DNA of 64,000 nucleotides from Actinophytocola algeriensis (GCF_014203735.1 NZ_JACHJQ010000001.1:124001-188000); one strand, 5' to 3'. Positions 55,701 to 64,000 are shown, counted from the first letter of the stretch. Numbers and translations are program-made. Notes: generated by a model from the sequence alone, not told the origin.

Positions 55701-56153
55701 CCCGTCGGTGAGCCACAGTTCGGCGATCTGGCGGACGTACATGTAGCCGACCGTCGACTTGCCGCTGCCGGGGTCACCCGTGATCAGCAGGTGCCCGCTG
55801 CCGTTCAGCGCGTCGGTGACGTTCAGGATGCGTTCTTCGTGCTGCGGCTTGTGGTCGGACTCCTGCGAACGCTCGGTCTGGGTGGTGCGTACGTACTGCC
55901 GGACGTACACCTCGGTGAGCGTGGGCTGCTTCACCCCCAACAGCCGGTACGGCAACGGTTCTGTGGCTTGGAGCTGGGCTTCCAGCAGGTCACGCAGTGC
56001 GGGTGTCAGCGGCGGCCGGTCCGCCCACGACGTCAGTGGCGGCACGTTTTGTTCTTCGGCGGTACCCATGTGCAGGGTCACCTGGTCGATGCTGCCCGCC
56101 TGGACGACCGGGCCTGTGACGTGCCCGCTGATCTCGTTGCGCCAATCGACCAT
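52767..56153 (-). CDS. NACHT-domain STAND NTPase with RHIM-like N-terminal motif
   Basis: 1128 residues. Residues 6-30 carry the short repeated motif NEISGHVTGPVVQAG then SIDQV, whose core V17-Q18-A19-G20 resembles RHIM/bacterial amyloid signalling motifs. After a linker the NACHT NTPase has Walker A ITGDPGSGKST (about 124-134), Walker B RWLVFIDGLDEI (211-222) and a sensor ITTRQLP. The rest (about 480-1128) is an Ala/Leu-rich helical repeat region (TPR- or HEAT-like), the usual ligand-sensing part. It has no effector domain of its own, so any effector must be recruited. Monocistronic and divergent from the subtilase genes. Such NLR-like proteins can act in phage defence or programmed death. 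Confidence 0.85.
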   Translation of the reverse strand: MVDWRNEISGHVTGPVVQAGSIDQVTLHMGTAEEQNVPPLTSWADRPPLTPALRDLLEAQLQATEPLPYRLLGVKQPTLTEVYVRQYVRTTQTERSQESDHKPQHEERILNVTDALNGSGHLLITGDPGSGKSTVGYMYVRQIAELWLTDGHPGPPPLAEPVLPLRIPARALVENKAWAELLAAGTEETLGGLLSQRPKPEVLARRSLGARWLVFIDGLDEITEPEARARLITTLVHQIRRNTDQRLVITTRQLPKAEMDPLDKAGVATVVIQPFGRSGLAEFANHWFRAQSPIDYTGRAEDFLSQAHDSRLRDLLRNPLLATIAAIAKTLEPGRPLPNSRMRLYERFMTYLLDDHPRRRDTLADLRRSLHTTPDRLALVEWAHQHRVEIIEHMAAGRMHAESLLDAAYDWVRTRRDALPAAWQSDLAEVLAGTGVFTRTEKDLEFRHHSFAEFLAARYSAGAIPSDFPDLDEWIERGLSDAGRAYALFTFVLWGRNNHDIGRVLRTLLAGTKEKVLLAGRLLAEDIEADPELAASVVDRLVDLLLCTGALADAWDDAEEVGEVLGGLSSASLGDPVLNRLRTMRDDPHLAETVRIECAVALGKLVAPEEAAEWLTRFAEDAGLTAIRRSVSALGELVPDGLARAERVLVRTAEHRNDHLTVMAVAQLMLEHEMTDAAARLVGALCTTLRADPAVRPGADLPLPPGAARIADTVGDSAVGWGVLADLAVRSGRADDADWAITLVLAVPNVPEEDFVLAVAAAADRGRAADILSSAEVFSTSHLTWAAKRLHERGHQTFAVDLARRALARSTIDGSEFHSAAYVLTECGAKAELLRTVEEANHLRAEHLAQLARLLTGLGEVPAIAERLRAALAEPLIGPYDFALIAEVLLASGDHGTAEEVHRLAAGLDPRHQTEAAEILCRAGHVDLGRGLIVDMLVKGVRMEVFSDLLVEEILGNEKIGLTDELLAAIADVLPDVAGYQHVHLIEGLSRIGRTEEAIAAARRAVRTNIDRTWLDTAVEAWLAIGGAAAADEILTEVLTRDVLAKYRLEVAEAFAKEGLLDAAVAVWLDVVRHHGDEIAHGVEAASRLIGCGNRDTAIATLDTALADDRLARPAKNSLRALRAWMTA

Positions 56154-56284
56154 GTGACAGTTCTACGCGGGTCCAGCGGATCCCGTGAACGCGGACGAGG
56201 CAACCGGGCAACAGTAGGTGGCGTACTGATCACTAGCTGGAGCGGCAACCGGTGAGGTGTTGCCGTGTTCATCCTGGAGGGCTG

Positions 56285-59200
56285 ATGATCCACAAACGGG
56301 CTCGGGTGGGCCTGCTCGCCGCGGCGGTCGCCGCGGGCGTGGCGGTACCCGCTCTGGGGGCGCCCGGTGCCACCGCGGCACCCGGCACAGCGGCACCTGG
56401 CGCGGCACCGGGCGGACCGACGGTCACGCTGCTGACCGGCGACAAGGTGACCATCGGCGGGACGCACGGGGTGCGGGTGCGTGCCGCGGAGGGGCGCGAG
56501 CACATCTCCTTCTACACGCGCAAGGACGAGCGGGGCGACACGCACGTCATCCCGGAGGACGCGGTTTCCCTGCTGTCGCAGGGGAAGCTGGACCCTCGGC
56601 TGTTCGACGTGACCGAGCTGGCCCGCATCGGCTACGACGACGCGTCCCGGAAGTCCCTGCCGCTGATCGTGGACTACGCGGGTGCCACCCCGCGGGCGGC
56701 GGGGGCGCAGGCGAGCCGGGAGCTTCCGACGATGAGCGCGGCGGCGGTGTCCGTCGACCGGTCCGCCGCCTACTGGCCGACCGCGCGGCAGGCCAACAAG
56801 GTCTGGCTCGACGGTCCGGTCACGGCGAGCCTCGACCACTCCGTGCCGCAGATCGGCGCGCCGGACGCGTGGGCCGCGGGCCACACAGGTGCGGGCGCGA
56901 CCGTCGCCGTGCTGGACACCGGCATCGACACCACGCACGCGGACCTGAGCGACGCGGTGACGGGAGGCAAGAACTTCACCGACAGCGACACCGATGACGA
57001 TCGCTTCGGGCACGGCACGCACGTCGCCTCGATCATCACCGGCAACGGCGCCGCGAGCGGCGGCAAGTACCAGGGTGTCGCGCCGGATGCCAAGCTGCTC
57101 AACGGGAAGGTGCTCGGCGACTTCGGCGGCGGTCAGGAGTCGTGGATCATCGCCGGCATGGAGTGGGCGGCCCAGAGCGGCGCCGACGTCATCAACATGA
57201 GCCTCGGCAGCTCGATGCCCAGCGACGGGACCGACCCGATGTCGCAGGCCGTCAACCGGATCACCGCCGACACCGGCGCGTTGTTCGTGATCTCCTCGGG
57301 CAACTCCGGGCCCGGTGACGAGTCCATCGGCAGCCCGGCCGCGGCCGACGCGGCGCTGACCGTCGGTGCCGTGGACCGCGAGGACCGGCTGGCCGAGTTC
57401 TCCAGCCGGGGCCCCCGCTGGGAGGACGGCGCGATCAAGCCGGACATCACCGCACCGGGCGTGGACATCGTGGCCGCCAAGGCCGCGAACGGTGTGATCG
57501 GTGACCCCGCGCCCGAGGGCTACGTGTCGCTCTCGGGCACGTCCATGGCCGCGCCGCACGTCGCCGGTGCCGCCGCGATCGTCGCCGCGCAGCACCCCGA
57601 CTGGGCCGCTGACCAGCTCAAGGCGACCCTCATGGGCAGCGCGGCGCCGAACGCCGAACTGAGTGTGTTCGAGCAGGGCGCGGGGCGCGTCGACGTCGCG
57701 GCCGCCACCACGGCCACGGTCTTCGCGAGTCCCGCGAGCGTGAACAACGGCACCGCACAGTGGCCGCACGACGACGACCAGCCGATCGCCAAGACCCTGA
57801 CCTACACCAACACCGGCACCGAGCCGGTCACGCTGGACCTCGCCGCCGACATCACCGGACCGGCCGGATCGCCCGCGCCGCAAGGGATGTTCACGCTCGG
57901 GGCCACCCAGCTGACCGTCCCGGCCGGCGGGCAGGCGAGCACGACCGTCACCACCGACACGAAGGTCGACACCGCGGACAGCCTGTACAGCGGCGTGATC
58001 ACCGCGACCGGTGGCGGAGCCGAGGTGCGCACGCCGGTGGCCGTGAACCGCGAGGTCGAGAGCTACGACGTCACGGTGAACTTCCTCGACCACGACGGCA
58101 AGCCGACCGACCAGTACTTCTACCGGTTCGTGGACGTCAACAACCCCAAGGCGTACCTGCCCTTCGACCCGTCCGGCACGGTCGTCGTGCGGCTGCCCAA
58201 GGGCGAGTTCTACTTCGAGGCCTCGGTCCAGAAGGAGATCGGCGAGTACGACTACCTCAACGCCCAGTTCGCCGAGCCCGCGTTCACCGTCACCGGCGAC
58301 GCCGAGCTGACCGTCGACGCGCGCGAGGCGAAGCCGTTCGGGTTCACCATCGACAAGCCGAACGCGGGTCAGGGCGCCGGGATCTTCCAGTTCGCGCTGG
58401 AGACCGCGTGGGGCCACACGGGCACGACCGCGTTCGTCGGCAGCTTCGACGACTTCACCATCAAACCCGCCACGACCACGAAGGAGGACAAGTTCTCCTT
58501 CATGGCCGAAGCCCGCATGGCGGAGGAGAACGGCGAGTCGTTCGAGGGCAGCCCGTACCTGTACAACCTGCGGCACACCGAGAACGGCACCGTGCCGGAG
58601 GTCCTGGAGTGGCGCGTCCGCGACCGGCAGCTGGCGAAGGTCAAGGGTGAGTACGCGGTGGCCACGCCGGGCATGATCGGCGTGCGGGAACAGTTCCTGC
58701 CCGTCCCGCTGCCGTCCACGCTCACCGAGTACTACACGCCGGGCGTGCCGTGGGACGCCACGTTCTTCGAGACGCCCGACATGGAGACCTTCCCGCCGAT
58801 GGCGATGGCGTTCCAGATCGAGCCGAAGACCTACCGGCCCGGCCGCACCACGACCGAGCAGTGGAACCTCGGCGTGTTCTCACCCGCGTTCCCGACGAGC
58901 CCGTACGCGGGTGACTTCGCGGGCAGGCTCGGCGACGACACCCGGTTCGACCTGCCGTTGTTCAGCGACCAGGACGGCGCGCGGGCCGGGTACTCGCCCA
59001 GCGACGGCAGCACCACGCTCCTGCGGGACGGCGAGGAGGTCGCCGAGGAGCCGTACCCGGGTTCCCTGCGGACGATCCTGCCGCCGGAGCGGGCCGAGTA
59101 CACGCTGCACACCACCGCGACACGGCCCGCGCCCGCTCGTCTGTCCACTCAGGTCAGTGCGGAGTGGACGTTCGCGTCGGAGCACAACGGCGGTGTGGAC

Positions 59201-59530
59201 CCGGTGTTCCTGCCGCTGCTGGCGCTGCGGTTCGCGCCGGAGCTGGACGACCACAACGCGGCACCGGCCGGGAAGCGGTTCACCATCCCGGTGTCCGTGC
59301 AGCGCAACGGCACGCACGAGGTCGGCCGCGTGGACACGCCGGTCGTCGAGGTCTCCTACGACGACGGCAAGACGTGGCAGAAGGCCAAGGTCAGCCGTGA
59401 CCACGGCCAGTGGAAGGCGAAGGTCGAGCACCCGGACGACGCGCGGTTCGTGTCGCTGCGCGCGAGCGTCGCGGACGGGGACGGCAACAGCCACAGCCAG
59501 ACCGTCATCCGCGCGTATGCGCTGAAGTAA
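56285..59530 (+). CDS. Secreted S8 subtilisin-like protease
   Basis: 1081 residues from ATG 56285 (GGAGG 4 nt upstream). MIHKRARVGLLAAAVAAGVA plus an Ala/Pro-rich stretch is a signal peptide. A pro-region reaches to about residue 185. The S8 domain has Asp211 (AVAVLDTGID), His243 (FGHGTHVASI), oxyanion Asn340 (SSGNSGPG) and Ser420 (SLSGTSMAAPHVAG), all intact. The C-terminal 600 residues are beta-rich: a domain near YTNTGTEPVTLDLAAD, then modules that probably bind substrate or wall. No LPxTG or membrane anchor, so it should be released. The next gene is a tandem paralogue. Confidence 0.9.
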   Translation: MIHKRARVGLLAAAVAAGVAVPALGAPGATAAPGTAAPGAAPGGPTVTLLTGDKVTIGGTHGVRVRAAEGREHISFYTRKDERGDTHVIPEDAVSLLSQGKLDPRLFDVTELARIGYDDASRKSLPLIVDYAGATPRAAGAQASRELPTMSAAAVSVDRSAAYWPTARQANKVWLDGPVTASLDHSVPQIGAPDAWAAGHTGAGATVAVLDTGIDTTHADLSDAVTGGKNFTDSDTDDDRFGHGTHVASIITGNGAASGGKYQGVAPDAKLLNGKVLGDFGGGQESWIIAGMEWAAQSGADVINMSLGSSMPSDGTDPMSQAVNRITADTGALFVISSGNSGPGDESIGSPAAADAALTVGAVDREDRLAEFSSRGPRWEDGAIKPDITAPGVDIVAAKAANGVIGDPAPEGYVSLSGTSMAAPHVAGAAAIVAAQHPDWAADQLKATLMGSAAPNAELSVFEQGAGRVDVAAATTATVFASPASVNNGTAQWPHDDDQPIAKTLTYTNTGTEPVTLDLAADITGPAGSPAPQGMFTLGATQLTVPAGGQASTTVTTDTKVDTADSLYSGVITATGGGAEVRTPVAVNREVESYDVTVNFLDHDGKPTDQYFYRFVDVNNPKAYLPFDPSGTVVVRLPKGEFYFEASVQKEIGEYDYLNAQFAEPAFTVTGDAELTVDAREAKPFGFTIDKPNAGQGAGIFQFALETAWGHTGTTAFVGSFDDFTIKPATTTKEDKFSFMAEARMAEENGESFEGSPYLYNLRHTENGTVPEVLEWRVRDRQLAKVKGEYAVATPGMIGVREQFLPVPLPSTLTEYYTPGVPWDATFFETPDMETFPPMAMAFQIEPKTYRPGRTTTEQWNLGVFSPAFPTSPYAGDFAGRLGDDTRFDLPLFSDQDGARAGYSPSDGSTTLLRDGEEVAEEPYPGSLRTILPPERAEYTLHTTATRPAPARLSTQVSAEWTFASEHNGGVDPVFLPLLALRFAPELDDHNAAPAGKRFTIPVSVQRNGTHEVGRVDTPVVEVSYDDGKTWQKAKVSRDHGQWKAKVEHPDDARFVSLRASVADGDGNSHSQTVIRAYALK

Positions 59531-59591
59531 GCAACCTGACGCCCGTCAGCCGGCGTTTTGATCACGGTCGAAACGTCCATCTGGAGGGCAG

Positions 59592-62500
59592 ATGATCCAC
59601 AAACGGGCTCCGTTGAGCCTGCTCGCCGCGGCGGTCGCCGCGAGCGTGGTCGTACCGGCGGCGGCAGCCGCCCCGGGTGCCGTGGCGGCACCCGCCGCCG
59701 GTACGACCGTCACGTTGCTGACCGGGGACAAGGTCGTCGTCGGCGGGATGTACGGGGCGCGGGTGCTCCCGGCCAAGGGCCGGGAGCACATCGCGTTCCA
59801 GGTCCGCCGGGACACCGACGGCGACACGCACGTCGTCCCGTCCGACGCGGTTCCCCTGCTGGCACGGGGGAAGCTCGATCCCCGGCTGTTCGACGTCACC
59901 GAGCTGGTCCGTGCCGGCTACGACGACGCGTCCAGGAAGATGTTGCCGCTGATCGTGGACTACGCGGGCGCGACGCCACGCGCCGCGGGCGCGCGGGTCA
60001 GCCGGGAACTCCACACCATGGGCGCGTCAGCGGTGTCCGTCGACCGCTCCGCCGCCTACTGGCCGACCGCGCGGCGGGCCGACAAGGTCTGGCTGGACGG
60101 TCCGGTGAAGGCGAACCTCGACCACTCCGTGCCGCGGATCGGCGCGCCGGACGCGTGGGCCGCCGGGCACGCGGGCGATGGCGCGACCGTCGCCGTGCTG
60201 GACACCGGCATCGACGTCACGCACCCCGACCTGTCCGACGCCGTGGTCGGCGCGCGGAACTTCACCGACAGCGACACTGAAGACGACCGCCTTGGCCACG
60301 GCACGCACGTCGCGTCGATCATCACCGGTGCGGGCGACCCGCACCGCGGCGTCGCGCCGGATGCCAAGCTGCTCAACGGGAAGGTGCTCGGCGACTTCGG
60401 CGGCGGTCAGGAGTCCTGGATCATCGCCGGCATGGAGTGGGCCGCGGGAAGCGGTGCCGACGTGGTGAACATGAGCCTCGGCTCGTTCTTCGGCAGCGAC
60501 GGCACCGACCCGATGTCCCAGGCCGTCAACCGGATCACCGCCGAGACCGGCACGCTGTTCGTGATCTCCTCCGGCAACAGCGGTCCCGGCGAGGGCAGCG
60601 TCGGCAGTCCTGGCGCCGCGGACGCCGCGCTGACCGTCGGCGCGGTCGACCGCGAGGACCAGCTGGCCGACTTCTCCAGCCGCGGCCCGCGCCTCGGGGA
60701 CAACGGCCTGAAGCCGGACATCACCGCGCCCGGCGTGGACATCGTCGCCGCGAAGGCGAAGAACGGCGTGATCGGCGACCCCGCGGCCGACGGGTACGTG
60801 TCGATGTCGGGTACCTCGATGGCCGCGCCGCACGTCGCGGGTGCGGCGGCGATCCTCGCCGCGCAGCACCCGGACTGGGCCGCGGACCAGCTCAAGGGCA
60901 CCCTCATGGGCTCCGCGGCGCCGAACGACGCGCTGACCGTGTTCGAGCAGGGCGCGGGCCGCGTCGATGTCGCGGCCGCCACGACGGCCACGGTCTTCGC
61001 GCACCCCGCGAGCATCGACAACGGGATCGCGCAGTGGCCGCACGACGACGACCAGCCGATCACGAAGACGGTGACCTACACCAACTCCGGCACCGAGCCG
61101 CGCACGCTCGACCTCGCGGCCGACGTCGACGGGCCCGGATCCGCCGCCCCGCAAGGGATGTTCACGATCGAACCCGCGCGGCTGACCGTCCCGGCCGGTG
61201 GGCAGGCCAGCGCGACCGTCACCACCGACACCCGCGTGGCGGCGGCCGACGGCCGGTACACCGGCGTGGTCACCGCGACCGGCGACGGCCAGGAGGTCCG
61301 CACCCCGATCGCGGTCGAACGCGAGGTCGAGAGCTACTCGGTGACCGTGGACGTGTTCGGCTTCGACGGCGCGCCCACCGACACGTACCTCCTGTCGTTC
61401 GTGGGACTCGACCAGCAGGTCGCGGTCGCGCCGTGGGAGGAGGACGGCACGGTCGCGGCCCGCCTGCCGAAGGGCCGGTACAGCCTGTCGGCCAGCGTCT
61501 ACACGCCGAGGGACGCCCAGGACTTCCGCTTCGCCGACATCCTCGAACCCGCGTTCGTCGTCGACGGCGACACGTCGTTCACCGTCGACGCGCGGGAGGC
61601 GAAACCCGTCGGGTTCACCGTCGACGAGCCGACCGCCACGTCCGCGCTGTCGGTGATCGCGGCGTCCAACCGCACCGCCTGGGGCGAGAGCACGTCGTCG
61701 TTGCACCTGTCGTCGCTCGACGACTACTTCGTCCGCCCGTCCACCACCTCCGACGACGGGTTCGGCATCTCCTTCGACACCCACCTCGCCAAGCCGAACG
61801 GGCCGTACTACAACGACAGCCCGTACCTGTACCACCTGCGGCACAGCGAGACCGGCCGGGTTCCGGAGAACCTGCGGTGGCGTGTCAAGGACCATGCCCT
61901 CGCGACCGTGCGGACGTCGTACGCGCAGGGCACACCCGGCCTGCTGGGGCTGCGCGAAGGCATGTTCGCCATGGCACTGCCCGCGACGGTCACCGAGTAC
62001 TACACGCCCGGTGTGCCGTGGGAGAACGTCTTCTACGAGGTCGTCGACCTGGAAATACTGCAGATCGCGTCGGACAGCTTCCAGCTGGACCCGAAGGTCT
62101 ACCGGGCGGGCCGCACGACGGAACGCTGGAACGTCGGCGTCCGCGGCCCCGCCATGCCTCGGAACCCGTACGGCGCCCACCACACCGCGGGTCGCACGGG
62201 TGACGAACTGGCGGTCGAGCTGCCGCTGCTGGCCGACCAGGACCCCGGCCGGATCGGGTACCCGGCGGGCGGGGGCAGCCTGACGTTGCTGCGGGACGGC
62301 GAGGTCGTCGACGAGCAGCCGTCCGCGTCGTACGGGGTGTTCGACGTCGGACCCGGGCAGGCGGTGTACACGTTGCGCGCCAACCACGAGCGGACCGGCG
62401 CCCGACTGTCCACACAGGTCAGTGCCGAGTGGACGTTCACCTCCGGGCACACGGCGGAGCCGACCGCGCTGCCACTGCTCGCGGTGCGGTTCGCGCCGGA

Positions 62501-62786
62501 CCTGGACGACCGCAACGCGGCACCGGCCGGGAAGCGGTTCGCCATCCCGGTGTACGTGCAGCGCAACGGATCCGGTGTGGCCGGCGTCGGCGCCCCGGCG
62601 GTCGAGGTGTCCTACGACGACGGCAGGACGTGGCGGAAGGCCAAGGTCAGCCGTGACCACGGCCGGTGGCGGGCGACCGTCGACCACCCGGCGGGAGCCG
62701 AGTTCGTGTCGCTGCGGTCGAGTGTGTCCGACCGGGACGGCAACGCGCAGCGCCAGACCGTGATCAGGGCGTACGCGCTGAAGTGA
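59592..62786 (+). CDS. Secreted S8 subtilisin-like protease (tandem paralogue)
   Basis: 1064 residues. The signal peptide MIHKRAPLSLLAAAVAAS matches that of the upstream protease. The catalytic residues are Asp204, His236, Asn329 and Ser409, all intact. The domain order is the same, and both proteins end in RAYALK. Similarity is highest in the pro-region and catalytic domain and much lower in the middle of the C-terminal region (about residues 580-800), where loops and charge differ. The 5' flank, including the GGAGGGC ribosome-binding site, is copied too. This is a gene duplication followed by divergence of the likely substrate-binding part. The gap to the first gene is 61 bp. Confidence 0.9.
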   Translation: MIHKRAPLSLLAAAVAASVVVPAAAAAPGAVAAPAAGTTVTLLTGDKVVVGGMYGARVLPAKGREHIAFQVRRDTDGDTHVVPSDAVPLLARGKLDPRLFDVTELVRAGYDDASRKMLPLIVDYAGATPRAAGARVSRELHTMGASAVSVDRSAAYWPTARRADKVWLDGPVKANLDHSVPRIGAPDAWAAGHAGDGATVAVLDTGIDVTHPDLSDAVVGARNFTDSDTEDDRLGHGTHVASIITGAGDPHRGVAPDAKLLNGKVLGDFGGGQESWIIAGMEWAAGSGADVVNMSLGSFFGSDGTDPMSQAVNRITAETGTLFVISSGNSGPGEGSVGSPGAADAALTVGAVDREDQLADFSSRGPRLGDNGLKPDITAPGVDIVAAKAKNGVIGDPAADGYVSMSGTSMAAPHVAGAAAILAAQHPDWAADQLKGTLMGSAAPNDALTVFEQGAGRVDVAAATTATVFAHPASIDNGIAQWPHDDDQPITKTVTYTNSGTEPRTLDLAADVDGPGSAAPQGMFTIEPARLTVPAGGQASATVTTDTRVAAADGRYTGVVTATGDGQEVRTPIAVEREVESYSVTVDVFGFDGAPTDTYLLSFVGLDQQVAVAPWEEDGTVAARLPKGRYSLSASVYTPRDAQDFRFADILEPAFVVDGDTSFTVDAREAKPVGFTVDEPTATSALSVIAASNRTAWGESTSSLHLSSLDDYFVRPSTTSDDGFGISFDTHLAKPNGPYYNDSPYLYHLRHSETGRVPENLRWRVKDHALATVRTSYAQGTPGLLGLREGMFAMALPATVTEYYTPGVPWENVFYEVVDLEILQIASDSFQLDPKVYRAGRTTERWNVGVRGPAMPRNPYGAHHTAGRTGDELAVELPLLADQDPGRIGYPAGGGSLTLLRDGEVVDEQPSASYGVFDVGPGQAVYTLRANHERTGARLSTQVSAEWTFTSGHTAEPTALPLLAVRFAPDLDDRNAAPAGKRFAIPVYVQRNGSGVAGVGAPAVEVSYDDGRTWRKAKVSRDHGRWRATVDHPAGAEFVSLRSSVSDRDGNAQRQTVIRAYALK

Positions 62787-62845
62787 GACGAGTGGCGCCG
62801 CCGCCCGCCATACTGGGAAGGTCACCGACCAGGAGGAGGGCGGCG

Positions 62846-63628
62846 TTGCCCACCATCGACGTCAACGGCACAATGCTCGGCTACGACGACACCGGCGGCC
62901 CCGGCCCCGCGGTCCTGCTGAGCCACTCGCTGTTCTTCGACCGCACGATGTTCGCCGCGCAGGTGGCCGAGTTCGGGCGCCGCTACCGCGTCGTCACCTA
63001 CGACCACCGAGGGCAGGGCGAGAGCGCCCGGTCCCCGTATGTCGACATGGACACCCTCGCGGACGACGCCGCCTCGCTGGTCACCGCACTGGACCTCGGG
63101 CCCGCGCACGTCGTCGGCCACTCGATGGGCGGGTTCGTCGCACTGCGGATCGCCGCACGGCACCCGGAGCTGCTGCGGTCCGCCGTGGTCCTGTCCTCGT
63201 CCGCCGACGAGGAGGGGCAGGTCGAGAACTTCCAGGCACTGCTGGAGTACGCGCGCACCGCCGGTATCCCGGAGGCCGTGGATGCCCTGGCGCACACCAT
63301 GTTCGGCGACACCACGATCGCGGCACGGGTCGCGCTGCTGCAACGCTGGCGGCGCCACTTCGCCGCACTGGACGAGTCGATCCTCACCGCCGCCGAGGGC
63401 GTGGTGCACCGCAAGGCGGTCGTCGGTGAGCTGGTCGGCTGCACCGTGCCCATGCTGGTGTTGTCCGGCGCCGAGGACCACGCCTACCCACCGGAACTGT
63501 CCCGCCGGATCGCCGACACCGCCGCGAACGCCCAGCACCTCACGGTCCGCGGCGCAGGGCACTCGCTGGCGGTCGAGCGACCGGACGTGGTCAACGACCT
63601 CATGGCCGCACACTTCGCGGCCACATAG
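62846..63628 (+). CDS. Alpha/beta hydrolase (3-oxoadipate enol-lactonase-like)
   Basis: 260 residues from a TTG start with AGGAGGAGGG 5 nt upstream, one of the strongest ribosome-binding sites here. LLSHSLFFDRTMFAAQ is the oxyanion region, YDHRGQGESA the family motif, HVVGHSMGGFVALRIAARHP holds the nucleophile Ser, SGAEDHAYP the acid Asp and GAGHSLAVERP the His. The pattern fits the 3-oxoadipate enol-lactonase/esterase group; the true substrate is unknown because no catechol-pathway genes are nearby. It is 59 bp after the second protease and may be transcribed with it. Confidence 0.87.
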   Translation: MPTIDVNGTMLGYDDTGGPGPAVLLSHSLFFDRTMFAAQVAEFGRRYRVVTYDHRGQGESARSPYVDMDTLADDAASLVTALDLGPAHVVGHSMGGFVALRIAARHPELLRSAVVLSSSADEEGQVENFQALLEYARTAGIPEAVDALAHTMFGDTTIAARVALLQRWRRHFAALDESILTAAEGVVHRKAVVGELVGCTVPMLVLSGAEDHAYPPELSRRIADTAANAQHLTVRGAGHSLAVERPDVVNDLMAAHFAAT

Positions 63629-63650
63629 CCGGGACACCGCAAGCCGGGAC

Positions 63651-63688
63651 ACAGAAACGCCCCCGCGTCGTCGCGGGGGCGCTTCTGT
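63651..63688. terminator. Bidirectional terminator between the hydrolase and lipoprotein genes
   Basis: ACAGAAACGCCCCCGCG pairs with CGCGGGGGCGCTTCTGT around TCGT. The stem is very stable and ends in T-rich sequence in both directions. It serves the two convergent genes. Confidence 0.85.
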
Positions 63689-63700
63689 GTTCGTGCTGCG

Positions 63701-64000
63701 TCAGCTGCCCGGGAACTCGGCGATCTCGTCCGCGGCGGGCGCGGTGATGTCCACCGGCTTGCCCCAGTCCGTGTAGTCGATCTGCATCTTGACCGACTCG
63801 GTCTTGCCGGAGGCCGGGTTCGGCGTCGGCATGTCCATCGTGAAGCGGACCGGCAGGTCGTCCTCGTCGATCCACACGTCGACCGGGAAGTCCTTCAGAC
63901 CGGACTGGATCGCCTGGTCCATGGCGGACTTCATCGTCGGGTCTTCCTGGTTCGCGGCCAGTTTCTCGACGTCGACGGTGATCGTGTAGTGCGTGGTCTG
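63701..64000 (-). CDS. LppX/LprG-like lipoprotein (partial, C-terminal end only)
   Basis: The frame runs off the right edge of the window; the last 99 residues are seen. TTHYTITVDVEKLAANQ, then PVDVWIDEDDLPVRFTMDMP and MQIDYTDWGKPVDITAPAAD are typical of the actinobacterial LolA/LppX-LprAFG-like fold, whose members bind lipids or carry them across the envelope. The signal peptide and lipobox would lie outside the window, so the lipoprotein assignment is inferred. Convergent with the alpha/beta hydrolase gene. Confidence 0.7.
   Translation of the reverse strand, partial: QTTHYTITVDVEKLAANQEDPTMKSAMDQAIQSGLKDFPVDVWIDEDDLPVRFTMDMPTPNPASGKTESVKMQIDYTDWGKPVDITAPAADEIAEFPGS

Overview
The window is G+C-rich DNA with mostly G/C third codon positions and many GTG starts. 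It carries WhiB, MtrA-MtrB-LpqB, F420 biosynthesis genes, a WbbL-type rhamnosyltransferase and SecA without a C-terminal zinc motif. This points to an actinomycete. The gene order (wbbL, manC, fbiB-fbiA, whiB, Rv3259/Rv3258-like genes, manB, Rv3256-like, manA, permease, ahcY, tmk, mtrA-mtrB-lpqB, comF, hpf, secA, Rv3235-like) follows the Mycobacterium tuberculosis Rv3265-Rv3235 block. I infer the order Pseudonocardiales (a Lentzea/Saccharothrix/Amycolatopsis-like genome); the genus cannot be fixed from the sequence alone.

Layout. 1-0.8 kb: end of an azoreductase-like gene and an SMR (SugE/Gdx-like) exporter gene. 0.8-8.7 kb: six glycosyltransferases (GT4, a GT2-GT4 fusion, GT2, two GT4 and WbbL) in two divergent units, probably for cell-wall polysaccharide. 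8.8-11.3 kb: an unrecognised small protein, ManC and an AlkA-type glycosylase. 11.3-11.7 kb: a 30-bp tandem repeat. 11.7-15.2 kb: NUDIX, FbiB, FbiA (F420) and a site-2 protease. 15.5-24.3 kb: WhiB, a very large GT2/membrane protein, the Rv3259/Rv3258-like pair, and manB, a Trm112-like gene, a SIS-domain gene and manA. Together with manC these give mannose-6-P, mannose-1-P and GDP-mannose. 24.4-30.8 kb: CDF transporter, APC permease, GlmL-like ASKHA protein, large membrane hydrolase. 30.9-36.3 kb: ahcY, YdeI-like, META lipoprotein, DUF1266, tmk, VOC. 36.5-46.2 kb: the mtrA-mtrB-lpqB signalling operon, comF, hpf, a small lipoprotein and secA. 46.3-51.2 kb: DUF6912, TrmH/SpoU, Rv3235-like, a zinc-type oxidoreductase and a proline-catabolic aldehyde dehydrogenase. 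51.2-64 kb, the most accessory part: an overlapping ECF sigma/LCP pair, a 1128-residue NACHT NTPase with a short RHIM-like N-terminal motif, two tandemly duplicated secreted subtilases, an alpha/beta hydrolase and a partial lipoprotein.

The most unusual non-coding signal is a dispersed element of about 200 bp, present three times (28.2, 35.5 and 48.2 kb), always between convergent genes. Each copy has a pair of DnaA-box-like 9-mers 19 bp apart, a third degenerate box, an identical hairpin core with a promoter-like sequence in front, and a GAAAG..CTTTC palindrome tail. A fourth convergent gap (32.5 kb) has the box pair without the core. Related palindromes and a 30-bp GAAGG/CCTTC tandem array fill other convergent gaps. 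Several genes also look leaderless, with a TANNNT hexamer 6-8 nt before the start codon.
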